Counted from the first letter of the stretch, positions 24,140 through 32,478 are shown. The stretch: 37,873 nucleotides of DNA from Treponema sp. (GCA_009784995.1 WQXE01000002.1:1-37873), one strand, 5' to 3'. The notes: a model not told the origin generated them from the letters alone. Numbers and translations are program-made.

Positions 24140-26257
24140 TTAATCTACCTTAAAGCGCGAAATATCTCCGCTTAACGCGATAATATTTTCCTTATTTTCC
24201 TGTGTAATTTCCTGAACCCTGGTTATAGTTTGGGAAATTTCTTCGGCGCTTTGGGTCATTTCATCCATTGAACCCGCGACCTCTGTTGTAATCTTTTTAA
24301 GTTCGGTACTTTGTTGCAATACTTGTTTACTTTCATCGCTCATATCCGCGGAAGCTTTGCGTACAAGCCCCGTAACAGAGTTTAACTGGGTTACAGCTTC
24401 CAGAATCTGGCGGCTGCCGGCGCCCTGTTCTTCCATCGCGTTGCGAATTTGGCTTTCCTGGTTGGAAACAGTTTTTACTTCGCTTTCTATATTTTCAAAA
24501 CGTTCCAATACAACACTGGTCGATTTAGTAATGGTATCGATCATCATTTTAATTTTCTTTAAAACCGCGCTGATGGTTTTTGACTGCTGGCCTGAGTTTT
24601 CCGCCAGCTTGCGGATTTCATCGGCTACAACCGCGAAACCTTTGCCCGATTCACCCGCGTGAGCGGCTTCGATCGCGGCGTTCATGGAAAGTAGGTTTGT
24701 CTGGCTCGCGATTGTCTGCATTACGGAGTTAATTTCCAAAAGACTTTCAGATTCCAGCGCGATTTCCTGAATATCACCGGAAACTTTTTGCAAGTCCGCG
24801 CGCCCCGCTTCGGAGGATTCCGCGAGCGAATGTATGTTAGCGGTATTTCGAACCAGTGTTTGTGTTACAGATTGAATATTCGCGAGCATCTGTTCGATTG
24901 CCGATGAAGACTGGGAAACATTTTCCGCCTGAATCGTAATGTGATCATTTAATTCATACAACCCCGCGATAATGTGATCCATCGAACTCGCGGCGGCGTT
25001 TACTTTATCAGACTGAGATAAAACCTGCGATCTCATTCCCTGAATATTATTATTAATTCCTTCTATGTCTTTTCTGGTTTTTGACATATAGGAAGCCAGT
25101 TCGTCGCCTGTATCGGAAAGCGCGACTGTCTTTCCTTTTATTCCGACAAGAAGGTCTCCGATTTTTCCAAAAGTTAAATTGAAAAATTCACCCAATGTGC
25201 CGATTTCGTCCCGGCGTTTTAATTTGAGCCTTTGTGTAAGATCCCAGTCAACCGAAATATGATCAAGTGTTTCAACCATGTAGTTCATGGGCATAAGCAT
25301 CCTTAAAATAAACACATAGAAAAAAATAAAAATAACAGCGATAACCGCGAGCAATACAAGGAATAATAACGTCATATTGTTTCCAAGTATTTCTATAATT
25401 CCGATAGGTTGAATCGCGGCGATATACCAGCCAAGCGCGGGAACTTCTCCTACGGAAATTACACCGCTTGGAATTTCATAAAAAATAAATTCATCAGTAT
25501 CAAGTAATTTGGCTTTAGAGAATATTTCCGCTCCTCTTTCGCCAAGATGCCTGCTTATAGTTACTTTATCCGCGACAAGTTTGGAATCCTTAGCGCCTGT
25601 GATTTCGCCTTCTTCATTAAACAAATAAAGCGCGGCGCTTCCTGTATAACTTTTATATATGGATTCGACAAATTCAGTTAATATGATGCCGGATCCTACA
25701 AGACCAATAGGGGTTCGCCTATTATCAAAAACAGGCGCGTTTATCCAAAGATTGGTTTGATCCGCTTCGGCGTTATAGTTAATATTAAAATTATATCTTT
25801 CAGTTTCGAAGAGTGTCATTTTGTACCAGTAAGTATCAGGATCTTCGACATCGAGAGTATAATGAGAATCTTCGGAAAAATAAAATTCTTTATCTACATC
25901 GCTTGCCCAGAAAACTATATTGCTGGCGAAAGCAGCCCTATAACCTTCGATTTCGTCAAACGCGTTTCTTTTAAGGTATTGGTCTGCCGGATCGTTAAAA
26001 TGCCTTATTATAAGAGGAGAAGTCGCCATTTTCATGGCAAGCGCGATTTCGCCGTTAACCGAAGCTTCCAGTTTAATTCGCTCAATTTGCAACGCCTGCA
26101 TTAATTCATAACCTATACTATCCCGGGCAGTCTGCCTCATAAAAAGCACAAAAGAGGCACTTCCTATTACAAATATTAAAGAAAATAAAATTATAGAAAA
26201 GATAAAAACTCTGCGTTTTATCGATGTTCTTCGTTTTTTACTTATTTGATTTTCCAT
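24140..26257 (-). CDS. Methyl-accepting chemotaxis protein
   Basis: About 705 residues from the chosen start. The order is: cytoplasmic Lys/Arg-rich tail, a first span (RVFIFSIILFSLIFVIG), an extracytoplasmic Cache-like sensor (about 45-290, with GLVGSGIILTEFVESIY and GEVPALGWYIAAIQP), a second span (LFLVLLAVIAVIFIFFYVF), a HAMP-like linker, and the signalling domain with its hairpin tip NLLSMNAAIEAAHAGESGKG. It relays ligand sensing to CheA/CheW and flagellar motors. The start is set by AAGGAG before ATG at 26257; the frame is open upstream to 26314. No ligand can be assigned. Confidence 0.93.
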   Translation of the reverse strand: MENQISKKRRTSIKRRVFIFSIILFSLIFVIGSASFVLFMRQTARDSIGYELMQALQIERIKLEASVNGEIALAMKMATSPLIIRHFNDPADQYLKRNAFDEIEGYRAAFASNIVFWASDVDKEFYFSEDSHYTLDVEDPDTYWYKMTLFETERYNFNINYNAEADQTNLWINAPVFDNRRTPIGLVGSGIILTEFVESIYKSYTGSAALYLFNEEGEITGAKDSKLVADKVTISRHLGERGAEIFSKAKLLDTDEFIFYEIPSGVISVGEVPALGWYIAAIQPIGIIEILGNNMTLLFLVLLAVIAVIFIFFYVFILRMLMPMNYMVETLDHISVDWDLTQRLKLKRRDEIGTLGEFFNLTFGKIGDLLVGIKGKTVALSDTGDELASYMSKTRKDIEGINNNIQGMRSQVLSQSDKVNAAASSMDHIIAGLYELNDHITIQAENVSQSSSAIEQMLANIQSVTQTLVRNTANIHSLAESSEAGRADLQKVSGDIQEIALESESLLEINSVMQTIASQTNLLSMNAAIEAAHAGESGKGFAVVADEIRKLAENSGQQSKTISAVLKKIKMMIDTITKSTSVVLERFENIESEVKTVSNQESQIRNAMEEQGAGSRQILEAVTQLNSVTGLVRKASADMSDESKQVLQQSTELKKITTEVAGSMDEMTQSAEEISQTITRVQEITQENKENIIALSGDISRFKVD

Positions 26258-26375
26258 ATCAAAACTCCTTACAATACATAGAATATACAAAAATAATTGA
26301 TGTAAGGCAATCATTTTTTAACAATCCTTTAACATTTCATAGATATTTTGTTAAATACCGTAAAATACAATTTAT

Positions 26376-26405
26376 CTTACAAATACTATAAATTCATGTT
26401 ATAAT
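26376..26405 (+). promoter_or_regulatory. Probable ackA promoter
   Basis: Extended -10: TG at 26397-26398, one base, then TATAAT at 26400-26405. CTTACA (26376-26381) lies 18 bases upstream and matches the -35 box at four of six positions. The leader to the ackA ATG is about 23 bases. Confidence 0.6.
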
Positions 26406-26434
26406 AAGTGAAAATTAAATCTAAGGCGGATAAA

Positions 26435-27772
26435 ATGATAATTTTGACATTAAATTGCGGATCTTCATCAGCGAAATACCAGGTTTATGACTGGGAAACA
26501 AAAGATGTCCTCGCTGTAGGTATCGTAGAAAAGGTAACTGTCGGCGGCTCTTTCATTAATCATAAAGCGAAAGGAAAAGAAGAAGTAAAATTTAATCATG
26601 ATTGTCCGACTCATACGGACGCGATCGATTTAATCATCAAAACACTAACCAGTAAAGACATGGGCGTAATAAGTGATATGTCGGTAATTAAAACAGTTGG
26701 TCATCGCGTTGTGCATGGCGGTGACAAATTTACAAAATCTGTCATTGTAGATAAAGCGGCGATGGACGCTTTTACGGCGATGCAGGATTTAAGTCCTCTT
26801 CACAATCCGGCGAACATCATGGGAATAGAAGCTGCGAAAAAAGTTCTGCCGGATGTTCCGCATTGCGCGGTAATGGACACAGCGTGGCATCAGACAATGC
26901 CGCCAGAAAGTTACATGTACGCGGTTCCAACCGAATGGTACGAAAAGTACCAGGTACGCCGTTACGGTTTTCATGGAACAAGTTTTTTATACACGGCAAA
27001 ACGAGCCGCAGTTCTTTTGGGACAAGACCCTTTTAAAACAAATGTAATAATCTGCCATCTTGGAAACGGCGCGTCGATTAACGCCGTTAAAGACGGGCTT
27101 TCTTTTGATACATCGATGGGTATAACTCCGCTTGAAGGTCTTGTTATGGGAACAAGGTCGGGCGATGTTGATCCGTCTTTGCCTTTTTACATTATGCGCA
27201 AAACCGGAATGAACGCAGCCGACATTGAAAGCGCTCTTAATAAAAAAGCCGGTCTTTTAGGGTTAACGGGAAAACTTACAGACAGGCGCGACATTCAGGC
27301 GGCGGCGGAAGGCGGTGACAAAGAAGCTTTACGCGCACAGCAGATCGAAGCGCACCGTGTAAAAAAATACATAGGCGCTTACCAGGCTGTACTTGGCAGG
27401 GTTGACGCGCTTGTTTTAACAGCCGGTGTCGGCGAGTTCGCGTGGTTTATGAGAGACAAAATCTTAAATGGTCTTGAAGGTATAGGTTTGGTTTACGATC
27501 CTGTTAAAAACGATATTTCCCGCACCAGAAACACCGAAACTTTAATCAGCAAACCGGAATCTAAAATACCGATTTACATAATACCTACCGATGAAGAACT
27601 TGTTATGACAGAAGACGCTTACGCGTTGATGCAGGGAACTTATGACACACACACGCATTTTAAATATTCATTCCAGAGTAAGGATTATGTTAACAAGGGA
27701 CGCGCCGAAGGTCTTGTAAGCGATCTAAAGAAAAATCCTGCCCTTGCAGACATTATCGCAAAACCGATATAG
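26435..27772 (+). CDS. ackA: Acetate kinase
   Basis: 445 residues from the chosen start. It transfers phosphate between acetyl phosphate and ADP, the last ATP-yielding step of fermentation to acetate. The signature NCGSSSAKY lies at the N-terminus, followed by GHRVVHGGDKF, the active-site PESYMYAVP and RYGFHGTS, and MGTRSGDVDPSLP. The enzyme is some 40 residues longer than typical AckA (about 400), the excess being a C-terminal tail after MTEDAYALMQG. The frame is open from a GTG at 26408, but AAGGCGG lies just before the ATG at 26435. Confidence 0.95.
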   Translation: MIILTLNCGSSSAKYQVYDWETKDVLAVGIVEKVTVGGSFINHKAKGKEEVKFNHDCPTHTDAIDLIIKTLTSKDMGVISDMSVIKTVGHRVVHGGDKFTKSVIVDKAAMDAFTAMQDLSPLHNPANIMGIEAAKKVLPDVPHCAVMDTAWHQTMPPESYMYAVPTEWYEKYQVRRYGFHGTSFLYTAKRAAVLLGQDPFKTNVIICHLGNGASINAVKDGLSFDTSMGITPLEGLVMGTRSGDVDPSLPFYIMRKTGMNAADIESALNKKAGLLGLTGKLTDRRDIQAAAEGGDKEALRAQQIEAHRVKKYIGAYQAVLGRVDALVLTAGVGEFAWFMRDKILNGLEGIGLVYDPVKNDISRTRNTETLISKPESKIPIYIIPTDEELVMTEDAYALMQGTYDTHTHFKYSFQSKDYVNKGRAEGLVSDLKKNPALADIIAKPI

Positions 27773-27783
27773 TTAATAAAAGA

Positions 27784-27887
27784 CCTCTCGCAAAGGCGCT
27801 AAGGCGCAGAGGTTTTAATATGTCGAATCTAAATCCTAATTACCCTTTGCGCCTTGCGAACCATAAGTTCGACGTCTCTGCGAGGGT
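27784..27887. repeat. Dispersed CTCGCAAAG palindromic repeat, copy 3 (with nested insert)
   Basis: The left arm CTCTCGCAAAGGCGCTAAGG (27785-27804) and an inverted right arm ending CTCTGCGAGG match copy 2. The right arm is interrupted after GCGCCT by about 18 extra bases holding a small hairpin, CGAAC-CATAA-GTTCG, before the arm resumes with CGTCTCTGCGAG. Located between ackA and the PfkB gene. Confidence 0.85.
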
Positions 27888-27917
27888 AATTATACAGATA
27901 TTTTTTGGGAGGTTTAA

Positions 27918-28958
27918 TTGGGTGAAATTCTCTGCATTGGCAATCCGATTGTCGATGTGTTTGTAAATATTGATTATAGTCTCACGGTAAAATACGGCAT
28001 CCATGAATCGCATCAGCATATCGACAGCGAAAAGGCGCGGGCGTTAATGAACGAACCTTCCATTGATTACGCGAGAGCCGTAAAAAGCTCAGGAGGAGGA
28101 GCCGCGAATACAGCGAAAATCGCTTCCATGCTTGGAATGAAAACTGTATTTACAGGATGTATCGGCCAGGATGAACACGCCAAATTTTTCGAAAAAGAAT
28201 TAACAGACGCGGGTGTAACAACTCAACTTGTAAAATCACAAGAAAAAACAGGGCTTTGTTTTGTATGCAAATACAGCGGCGAAAAACGTTTTGCCGCGAG
28301 CCCTGCCGCGGCGCTGGAACTTACAGAAGAAAACATCGAAGAAAGTCTTTTTAATAACGCCGAAGTGGTTGTAATAGACGGCTACATTTTAGACCGTCGC
28401 CCTTTGGTGCAGCATATATTGTTAAAAGCAAGTAAAAGAGGCATTCCCGCCATGCTGGACGCCGCGTCTGTTTTCCAAATGAGAAAAAAAGCCGAAGAAA
28501 TTTTAACATATAGCCGCAGTTTTCCAATTATCATTTTTATGAACGCTGATGAAGCTATCGCGTTTTATTACACAATCAGAAAAACCAGAGACGAAGAAAT
28601 TTTTACATCGGACAAAGATAAAGAAACAATGATCCTGCGTGATGTATGTCCTTTGTTAAAAATTATTACTGACGGCGAACTTTTTCCTGTTGTAGTCGTA
28701 AAACTTGGAGGCAGAGGCGCGATAGTCGCGGCGGGCGGGCATATCTACCGCGAGGAAACTTTTACGATAATTCCGCGTGATTCAACAGGAGCAGGAGACG
28801 CGTTCGGCGCGGCTTTTATTTCCGCCTGGATACGGGGTAAATCCCTTTCCGACTGCGCCTCGCTTGGCAACAAAGTAGCGCGCGAAATCCTTGAAGTACC
28901 AGGAACACATATAAAAAGCGAAAAACTTGTCAAGTTCGCGAAGATGTTAAAAAAGTAA
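27918..28958 (+). CDS. PfkB-family carbohydrate/nucleoside kinase
   Basis: 346-residue ribokinase-like kinase. The substrate-binding GGGAANTAKIASMLG (about residue 61) and the anion-hole motif DSTGAGDAFGAAF with its catalytic Asp (about residue 292) are both present. Size and overall layout fit the adenosine kinase/sugar kinase branch; the substrate cannot be fixed. The start is TTG: GGGAGG lies 5 bases before it and there is no ATG nearby in frame. It follows ackA by 145 bp, most of which is a dispersed repeat. Confidence 0.88.
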   Translation: MGEILCIGNPIVDVFVNIDYSLTVKYGIHESHQHIDSEKARALMNEPSIDYARAVKSSGGGAANTAKIASMLGMKTVFTGCIGQDEHAKFFEKELTDAGVTTQLVKSQEKTGLCFVCKYSGEKRFAASPAAALELTEENIEESLFNNAEVVVIDGYILDRRPLVQHILLKASKRGIPAMLDAASVFQMRKKAEEILTYSRSFPIIIFMNADEAIAFYYTIRKTRDEEIFTSDKDKETMILRDVCPLLKIITDGELFPVVVVKLGGRGAIVAAGGHIYREETFTIIPRDSTGAGDAFGAAFISAWIRGKSLSDCASLGNKVAREILEVPGTHIKSEKLVKFAKMLKK

Positions 28959-28978
28959 AAGATAGTATGGAAGGTTTT

Positions 28979-29995
28979 ATGAAAAAGATAATAATAATTT
29001 TTATCGCGCTTTTTATAGTTTTTTTCCTGTCATGTATTCCTAATGAAGTAGAAAATAACTTCCTGTCTCAGTATGAAATAATAATTGATGAATATGAAAT
29101 AGATTTGGATATATATCATAAAATAATAAATGAATTGCTTTCTAACTTTGATAAAATAATGAAAGACAACCAAACCAGCGTATATGCATATGACGCTTAT
29201 TTTGTATCAATGGAATATTTAAAAAATAACGAAGTTGTTTTTAGAATAAACCCTGAAATGAATACAATTCTTAGCGGAATGCAATTTTATATAGATGATG
29301 ACGGCAGAATAGGTTTTATTTTTGGCACAAAATTTCTTGACACATATAAAATTGACAGCAGCATACATTATTCAATATTAATCCATGAATGCAGGCATAT
29401 GCATGATTATCTGACAACCGGAGATTATTTTCTTAGCGCGGTATATGACGAAAAAATTAATTATCTGTTTGAAATGGACGCTTTAAGAATAGAAGCCGAA
29501 TTTATAAAATATTATCTTTACGGAAAATTTAATTTAAGCCAATTTGAACAATATATATTGGCAAGTTTTGAAGGAGACAATTTAAACAGCGCGTCAATGA
29601 TGATTCAAAGAGAACACAGGGATATATTCATGTATTTTTATGATTTGGAAATAAAATATTTTAATGGTGAAATATCAAGGGAAAACATAATCGAACAATT
29701 AATACATAATGGAAGTATTATCCTGGAGGACTATTATCATCCATATCCTGATTATGTGCATTTTTTTAATTATATCGGGCTTACCACATTTAATAAGTAC
29801 ATGATTAGATCATTTTCTTTTCTTGTTGATAATCCCGAAACTACAACATGGGAAGAAATTTTTAGAAAATACCCCGAAATCGAAAGAATACATTTATCAA
29901 TAATAGAAATTCAAAACAGAGACAGAATGGAACACACTCATTATTTACAGGAAGTAATAGATTACTGGGAAAGCGAGATATTAGATAACTTGTGA
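28979..29995 (+). CDS. Predicted lipoprotein with an HExxH zinc-protease motif
   Basis: About 338 residues from the ATG at 28979 (frame open from 28967; GGAAGG lies just before 28979). The signal peptide is MKKIIIIFIALFIVFFLSC with lipobox FLSC. IHECRHMHD (about residues 135-143) carries HExxH, the signature of zincin metalloproteases, and an EMDALRIEAEF segment about 30 residues on could supply the third ligand. Otherwise no family is recognised. It is 8 bp after the PfkB gene and upstream of the DUF218 gene, probably cotranscribed. Protease activity is inference; the motif alone also occurs by chance. Confidence 0.65.
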   Translation: MKKIIIIFIALFIVFFLSCIPNEVENNFLSQYEIIIDEYEIDLDIYHKIINELLSNFDKIMKDNQTSVYAYDAYFVSMEYLKNNEVVFRINPEMNTILSGMQFYIDDDGRIGFIFGTKFLDTYKIDSSIHYSILIHECRHMHDYLTTGDYFLSAVYDEKINYLFEMDALRIEAEFIKYYLYGKFNLSQFEQYILASFEGDNLNSASMMIQREHRDIFMYFYDLEIKYFNGEISRENIIEQLIHNGSIILEDYYHPYPDYVHFFNYIGLTTFNKYMIRSFSFLVDNPETTTWEEIFRKYPEIERIHLSIIEIQNRDRMEHTHYLQEVIDYWESEILDNL

Positions 29996-30008
29996 GTTAT
30001 ATCAATAT

Positions 30009-30788
30009 ATGGAAAAAAAAACACAAATTTTATTAATTAATATTCTTTTAAGACCCGCTCTAATTTTCGCTGGTATAATGTGTATATGGTATTTTTTGGC
30101 GGTATCAAATTTTATTGGATATATAAGCTCTTTAAACTACGTCTGGGTTTTCGCGGGAGTGTTTTTAGTAATAATCGCTGTTTTATTTAATTTTCTGCTT
30201 TCGATATTTATAAAAACAAAAAAAATAATAAAAATTATTTGCGTAATTTTAATTATAAGTTTTTCACTTCCACTGGTTGTTATCGAAAGTCTGATATTTA
30301 TAAACGCGAGATCGCATAAATACGAAAACGCCGAATATATAATTATTCTTGGAGCGGGTTTATACAGGGGAGCTCCTTCATTAACTCTTTTAAGAAGAAT
30401 AAACGCCGCGATAAATTATTCAAACGAAAACCCTGATGTAAAAATAATTGTAAGCGGAGGTACAGGCGAGGGACAGCGTACATCCGAAGCGGCGGCTATG
30501 GCAAGAGTTTTGCTTAATAACGGAATAAATGCCGACCGTATTATAATAGAAGATAAATCATCCAGCACTTATGAGAATTTAAAATTTTCCGGCGAATTAA
30601 TTAGCGACTTAAATAAAAAGATTGTTATATCTTCTTCTGAATTTCATTTATTTCGCGCGAAAATTATAGCGAAAAAATTGGGATACAATGATGTCGGGGT
30701 ACTGGCAAGCAGAACGCCCGGTATTTTACTGCCGAATTATTATATGCGCGAATATTTCGCGATATTAAAAACAATATTTTTTGATTAA
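30009..30788 (+). CDS. DUF218 (SanA/YdcF/ElyC-like) membrane protein
   Basis: 259 residues. Three hydrophobic spans fill the N-terminal third (LLINILLRPALIFAGIMCIW; YVWVFAGVFLVIIAVLF; IKIICVILIISFSLPLV). A DUF218 domain follows with EYIIILGAGLY, KIIVSGGTGEGQRTSEAAAM, SSSTYENLKFSGELI, and SSEFHLFRAKIIAKKLG. E. coli homologues affect envelope integrity and lipid-carrier handling; the mechanism is unsettled. No clear ribosome-binding site; it starts 13 bases after the HExxH lipoprotein stop. Confidence 0.85.
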   Translation: MEKKTQILLINILLRPALIFAGIMCIWYFLAVSNFIGYISSLNYVWVFAGVFLVIIAVLFNFLLSIFIKTKKIIKIICVILIISFSLPLVVIESLIFINARSHKYENAEYIIILGAGLYRGAPSLTLLRRINAAINYSNENPDVKIIVSGGTGEGQRTSEAAAMARVLLNNGINADRIIIEDKSSSTYENLKFSGELISDLNKKIVISSSEFHLFRAKIIAKKLGYNDVGVLASRTPGILLPNYYMREYFAILKTIFFD

Positions 30789-30799
30789 AGGAAAACAAA

Positions 30800-31369
30800 A
30801 TGACAAAAAAAGCAATCGTATTAATGGCTGACGATTTTGAAGATGTCGAAGCGATTACACCTATCGATTACCTTAAACGCGCCGGAATAGAAGTAACGAC
30901 TGTATCAATTTCGCAAAACCTGGTTGTAAAAAGCAGATGGGGTGAAATACAACTTATAGCTGATACAAGTATAAATGAACTTCCAAAAAAACAAGACATT
31001 GGCATTTTTGACGCGGTAATTATACCTGGCGGAATGCCGGGAGCGGCTAATATTGCCGCGTCAGAAAAAGCCGGTAATTTAATAAAAAACATGGCAGCAG
31101 CGGGGAAATTAATCTGCGCGATTTGCGCTTCTCCTGTAGTGGTTCTGTATCCTTTGGGACTTATTAAAGGCAAAAAGTTTACTTGTTTTTCGGGTTTGGA
31201 AGAAAAAGCGCCGAAAGGAAAGTGGCAGGACTGCCGCGTAGTTACGGACGGCAACATTATAACAAGCCGGGCAGCGGGAACCTCAGGCGAGTTCGCTATC
31301 GCTATAATCGAAAAACTTTTAGATAAAGAAGCGGGCGAAAAGATCGCTAAAACTGTGATGCTAGTTTAA
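30800..31369 (+). CDS. DJ-1/PfpI family protein (YajL-like)
   Basis: 189-residue flavodoxin-like protein. ADDFEDVEAITPIDYLKRAG contributes the conserved acidic residue, VIIPGGMPGA the turn, and ICAICASPVVVL the nucleophilic elbow cysteine (about C109). Homologues are chaperones, glyoxalases or deglycases that respond to oxidative and carbonyl stress; which applies here cannot be said. Ribosome-binding site AAAGGAAAA. Last gene of the plus-strand run. Confidence 0.9.
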   Translation: MTKKAIVLMADDFEDVEAITPIDYLKRAGIEVTTVSISQNLVVKSRWGEIQLIADTSINELPKKQDIGIFDAVIIPGGMPGAANIAASEKAGNLIKNMAAAGKLICAICASPVVVLYPLGLIKGKKFTCFSGLEEKAPKGKWQDCRVVTDGNIITSRAAGTSGEFAIAIIEKLLDKEAGEKIAKTVMLV

Positions 31370-31415
31370 AATTTATATAGGAAGAGTTCGCACGTAAAAA
31401 ATTAAAGTGAATTTA

Positions 31416-31450
31416 TTTGTCCGCAGATTAACACGGATTAAAGCGGATGG
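31416..31450. repeat. CCGCAGATTAACACGGATTAA-type dispersed repeat
   Basis: Contains TCCGCAGATTAACACGGATT (31420-31439) followed by AAAGCGGATGG. The unit alternates GCAGATTA / ACGGATTA and has weak inverted TCCGC/GCGGA ends. It matches from memory a widely scattered bacterial intergenic repeat. It is directly downstream of the small gene on the minus strand. I could see only one copy here. Confidence 0.5.
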
Positions 31451-31453
31451 CTT

Positions 31454-31624
31454 TTAAAGTTGCGAAAGTAACTTCTTAGTATATACCTCCCTACGGTTGG
31501 CGTGCTTTATGAAATTTGTTATATATGCCGCAAAAACGGCTTGTGCATACAATCCTGTTTTTTCTCTTGCCGCTTCATAACCTTCTTTACTCGTGAAGGC
31601 GTAAGTTGCCACTTTGTCTGCCAT
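31454..31624 (-). CDS. Very small protein, 56 residues, unknown function
   Basis: An open frame starting MADKVATYAFTSKEGYEAAR and ending TKKLLSQL; no family recognised. It is basic, amphipathic and has no membrane span. Support comes from upstream: AGGGAG lies 5 bases before the ATG, and a promoter with TTGACA, a 17-base spacer and an extended -10 (31687-31715) precedes it. The leader of about 56 bases has a small hairpin (AAGCTA/TAGCTT). Codon use is natural for protein. A dispersed repeat follows the stop codon. Confidence 0.6.
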   Translation of the reverse strand: MADKVATYAFTSKEGYEAAREKTGLYAQAVFAAYITNFIKHANRREVYTKKLLSQL

Positions 31625-31686
31625 AAAAATCTCCCTATAGTTTTACCGTTAAACATTTATTAAGCTATCAGTTTAGCTTTATTAAA

Positions 31687-31715
31687 ATTTTGGCAAATCT
31701 TAAATCAACTGTCAA
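31687..31715 (-). promoter_or_regulatory. Promoter of the 56-residue gene
   Basis: On the minus strand TTGACA (31710-31715), a 17-base spacer ending TGC, then CAAAAT (31687-31692). The -35 box is perfect and the TG makes an extended -10, though the -10 itself matches only four of six. Confidence 0.6.
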
Positions 31716-31746
31716 GTATTTTTTTAACATTCATTAATAACTTCTA

Positions 31747-31769
31747 TTTTTGATTAATATAATCAAAAA
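31747..31769. repeat. AT-rich 10-bp hairpin
   Basis: TTTTTGATTA and TAATCAAAAA pair perfectly around a 3-base loop (31747-31769). It lies upstream of the small gene's promoter, in a stretch without genes. Too AT-rich to be a strong terminator, though T-runs follow on the plus strand at about 31776-31791. Confidence 0.5.
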
Positions 31770-31791
31770 ACAGATGTTTTTTCTTTTTTTT

Positions 31792-32000
31792 ACATAACAA
31801 GTAGACGGCGAAGCCTGAAAGTTATTTCGCAAAACTCGAGCCACCGAATAGGCGGCGAAGCGTTAATTTTGGGTTAAGCGAATTTGAGCAGGTTATAGGA
31901 CTTTGCGTAGCAAATGCCCCCTGCCCAAACTGTGGCGGAGCAAAATACCGCAGAGGGCGCGTTAGCCCAAACAGGCATTTTTGCGCTAATCGTGTATTAA
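31792..32000. repeat. Structured GC-rich patch with four GCGNAGC motifs
   Basis: This 200-base stretch is far more GC-rich than its surroundings. It carries GCGAAGC (31808-31814 and 31855-31861), GCGTAGC (31905-31911) and GCGGAGC (31935-31941); sequences of this form fold into exceptionally stable mini-hairpins in DNA. A longer arm pair, GCAAATGCC (about 31910-31918) with GGCATTTTTGC (31974-31984), encloses the last. A 34-codon frame on the minus strand (MPVWANAPSAVFCSATVWAG...) covers part of it but has no ribosome-binding site. It lies directly downstream of the toxin gene. Possible attC-like or replication/recombination structure; origin unknown. The rest of 31625-32034 contains only the small gene's promoter, a hairpin and AT-rich sequence. 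Confidence 0.5.
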
Positions 32001-32034
32001 ATGAAGTACCAATGATTTATCTATAAAGATCATC

Positions 32035-32478
32035 CTAATCCAAATATTTCTTAATATTATTTTCAGAATAAATATTTACTATTGTTAACATTTTGTCAAT
32101 AACTTGCCCATCTGCCATATCTTCTGTAATTAGATATTCACAATTTGAATTTAAAGCCATGGTAATTATTAGGCAATCATAATAATTATATCCATATTGT
32201 TTATGTATCCTGAGAGCCTGTTTTATATTATCATTATCAATTAATGAAACAATACTATTTTCAATTATTTCATTTAGTGCTAATTCCACTTCTTCTGAAG
32301 ATTTATTGAATTTTTTAAAACAAATATTACTAAATTCATTTAATACTTGTGTACTGATTATACAATCATATTTTTTAATTGTTTCTTGTGAAATTATTTT
32401 CTTTTGTGGTTCATCATTTGAATATAAATAGATAAATATATTAGTATCAATAAATGCTTTAGCGCTCATTTGCTTCAT
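32035..32478 (-). CDS. vapC: PIN-domain toxin (VapC-like)
   Basis: 147-residue PIN-domain ribonuclease, the toxic half of a VapBC pair. The acidic metal-binding residues are in place: D11 in AFIDTN, E48 in VLNEFSN, D101 in YYDCLIITMALNSNC and E119/D120 in LITEDMADGQ. Known VapC toxins cut tRNA or rRNA. The frame overlaps the end of the antitoxin gene by 20 bases; an internal ATG (MSAKAF, at 32469) would shorten the overlap to 11. Both starts lack a strong ribosome-binding site, consistent with coupling. The genes are AT-rich. Confidence 0.88.
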   Translation of the reverse strand: MKQMSAKAFIDTNIFIYLYSNDEPQKKIISQETIKKYDCIISTQVLNEFSNICFKKFNKSSEEVELALNEIIENSIVSLIDNDNIKQALRIHKQYGYNYYDCLIITMALNSNCEYLITEDMADGQVIDKMLTIVNIYSENNIKKYLD

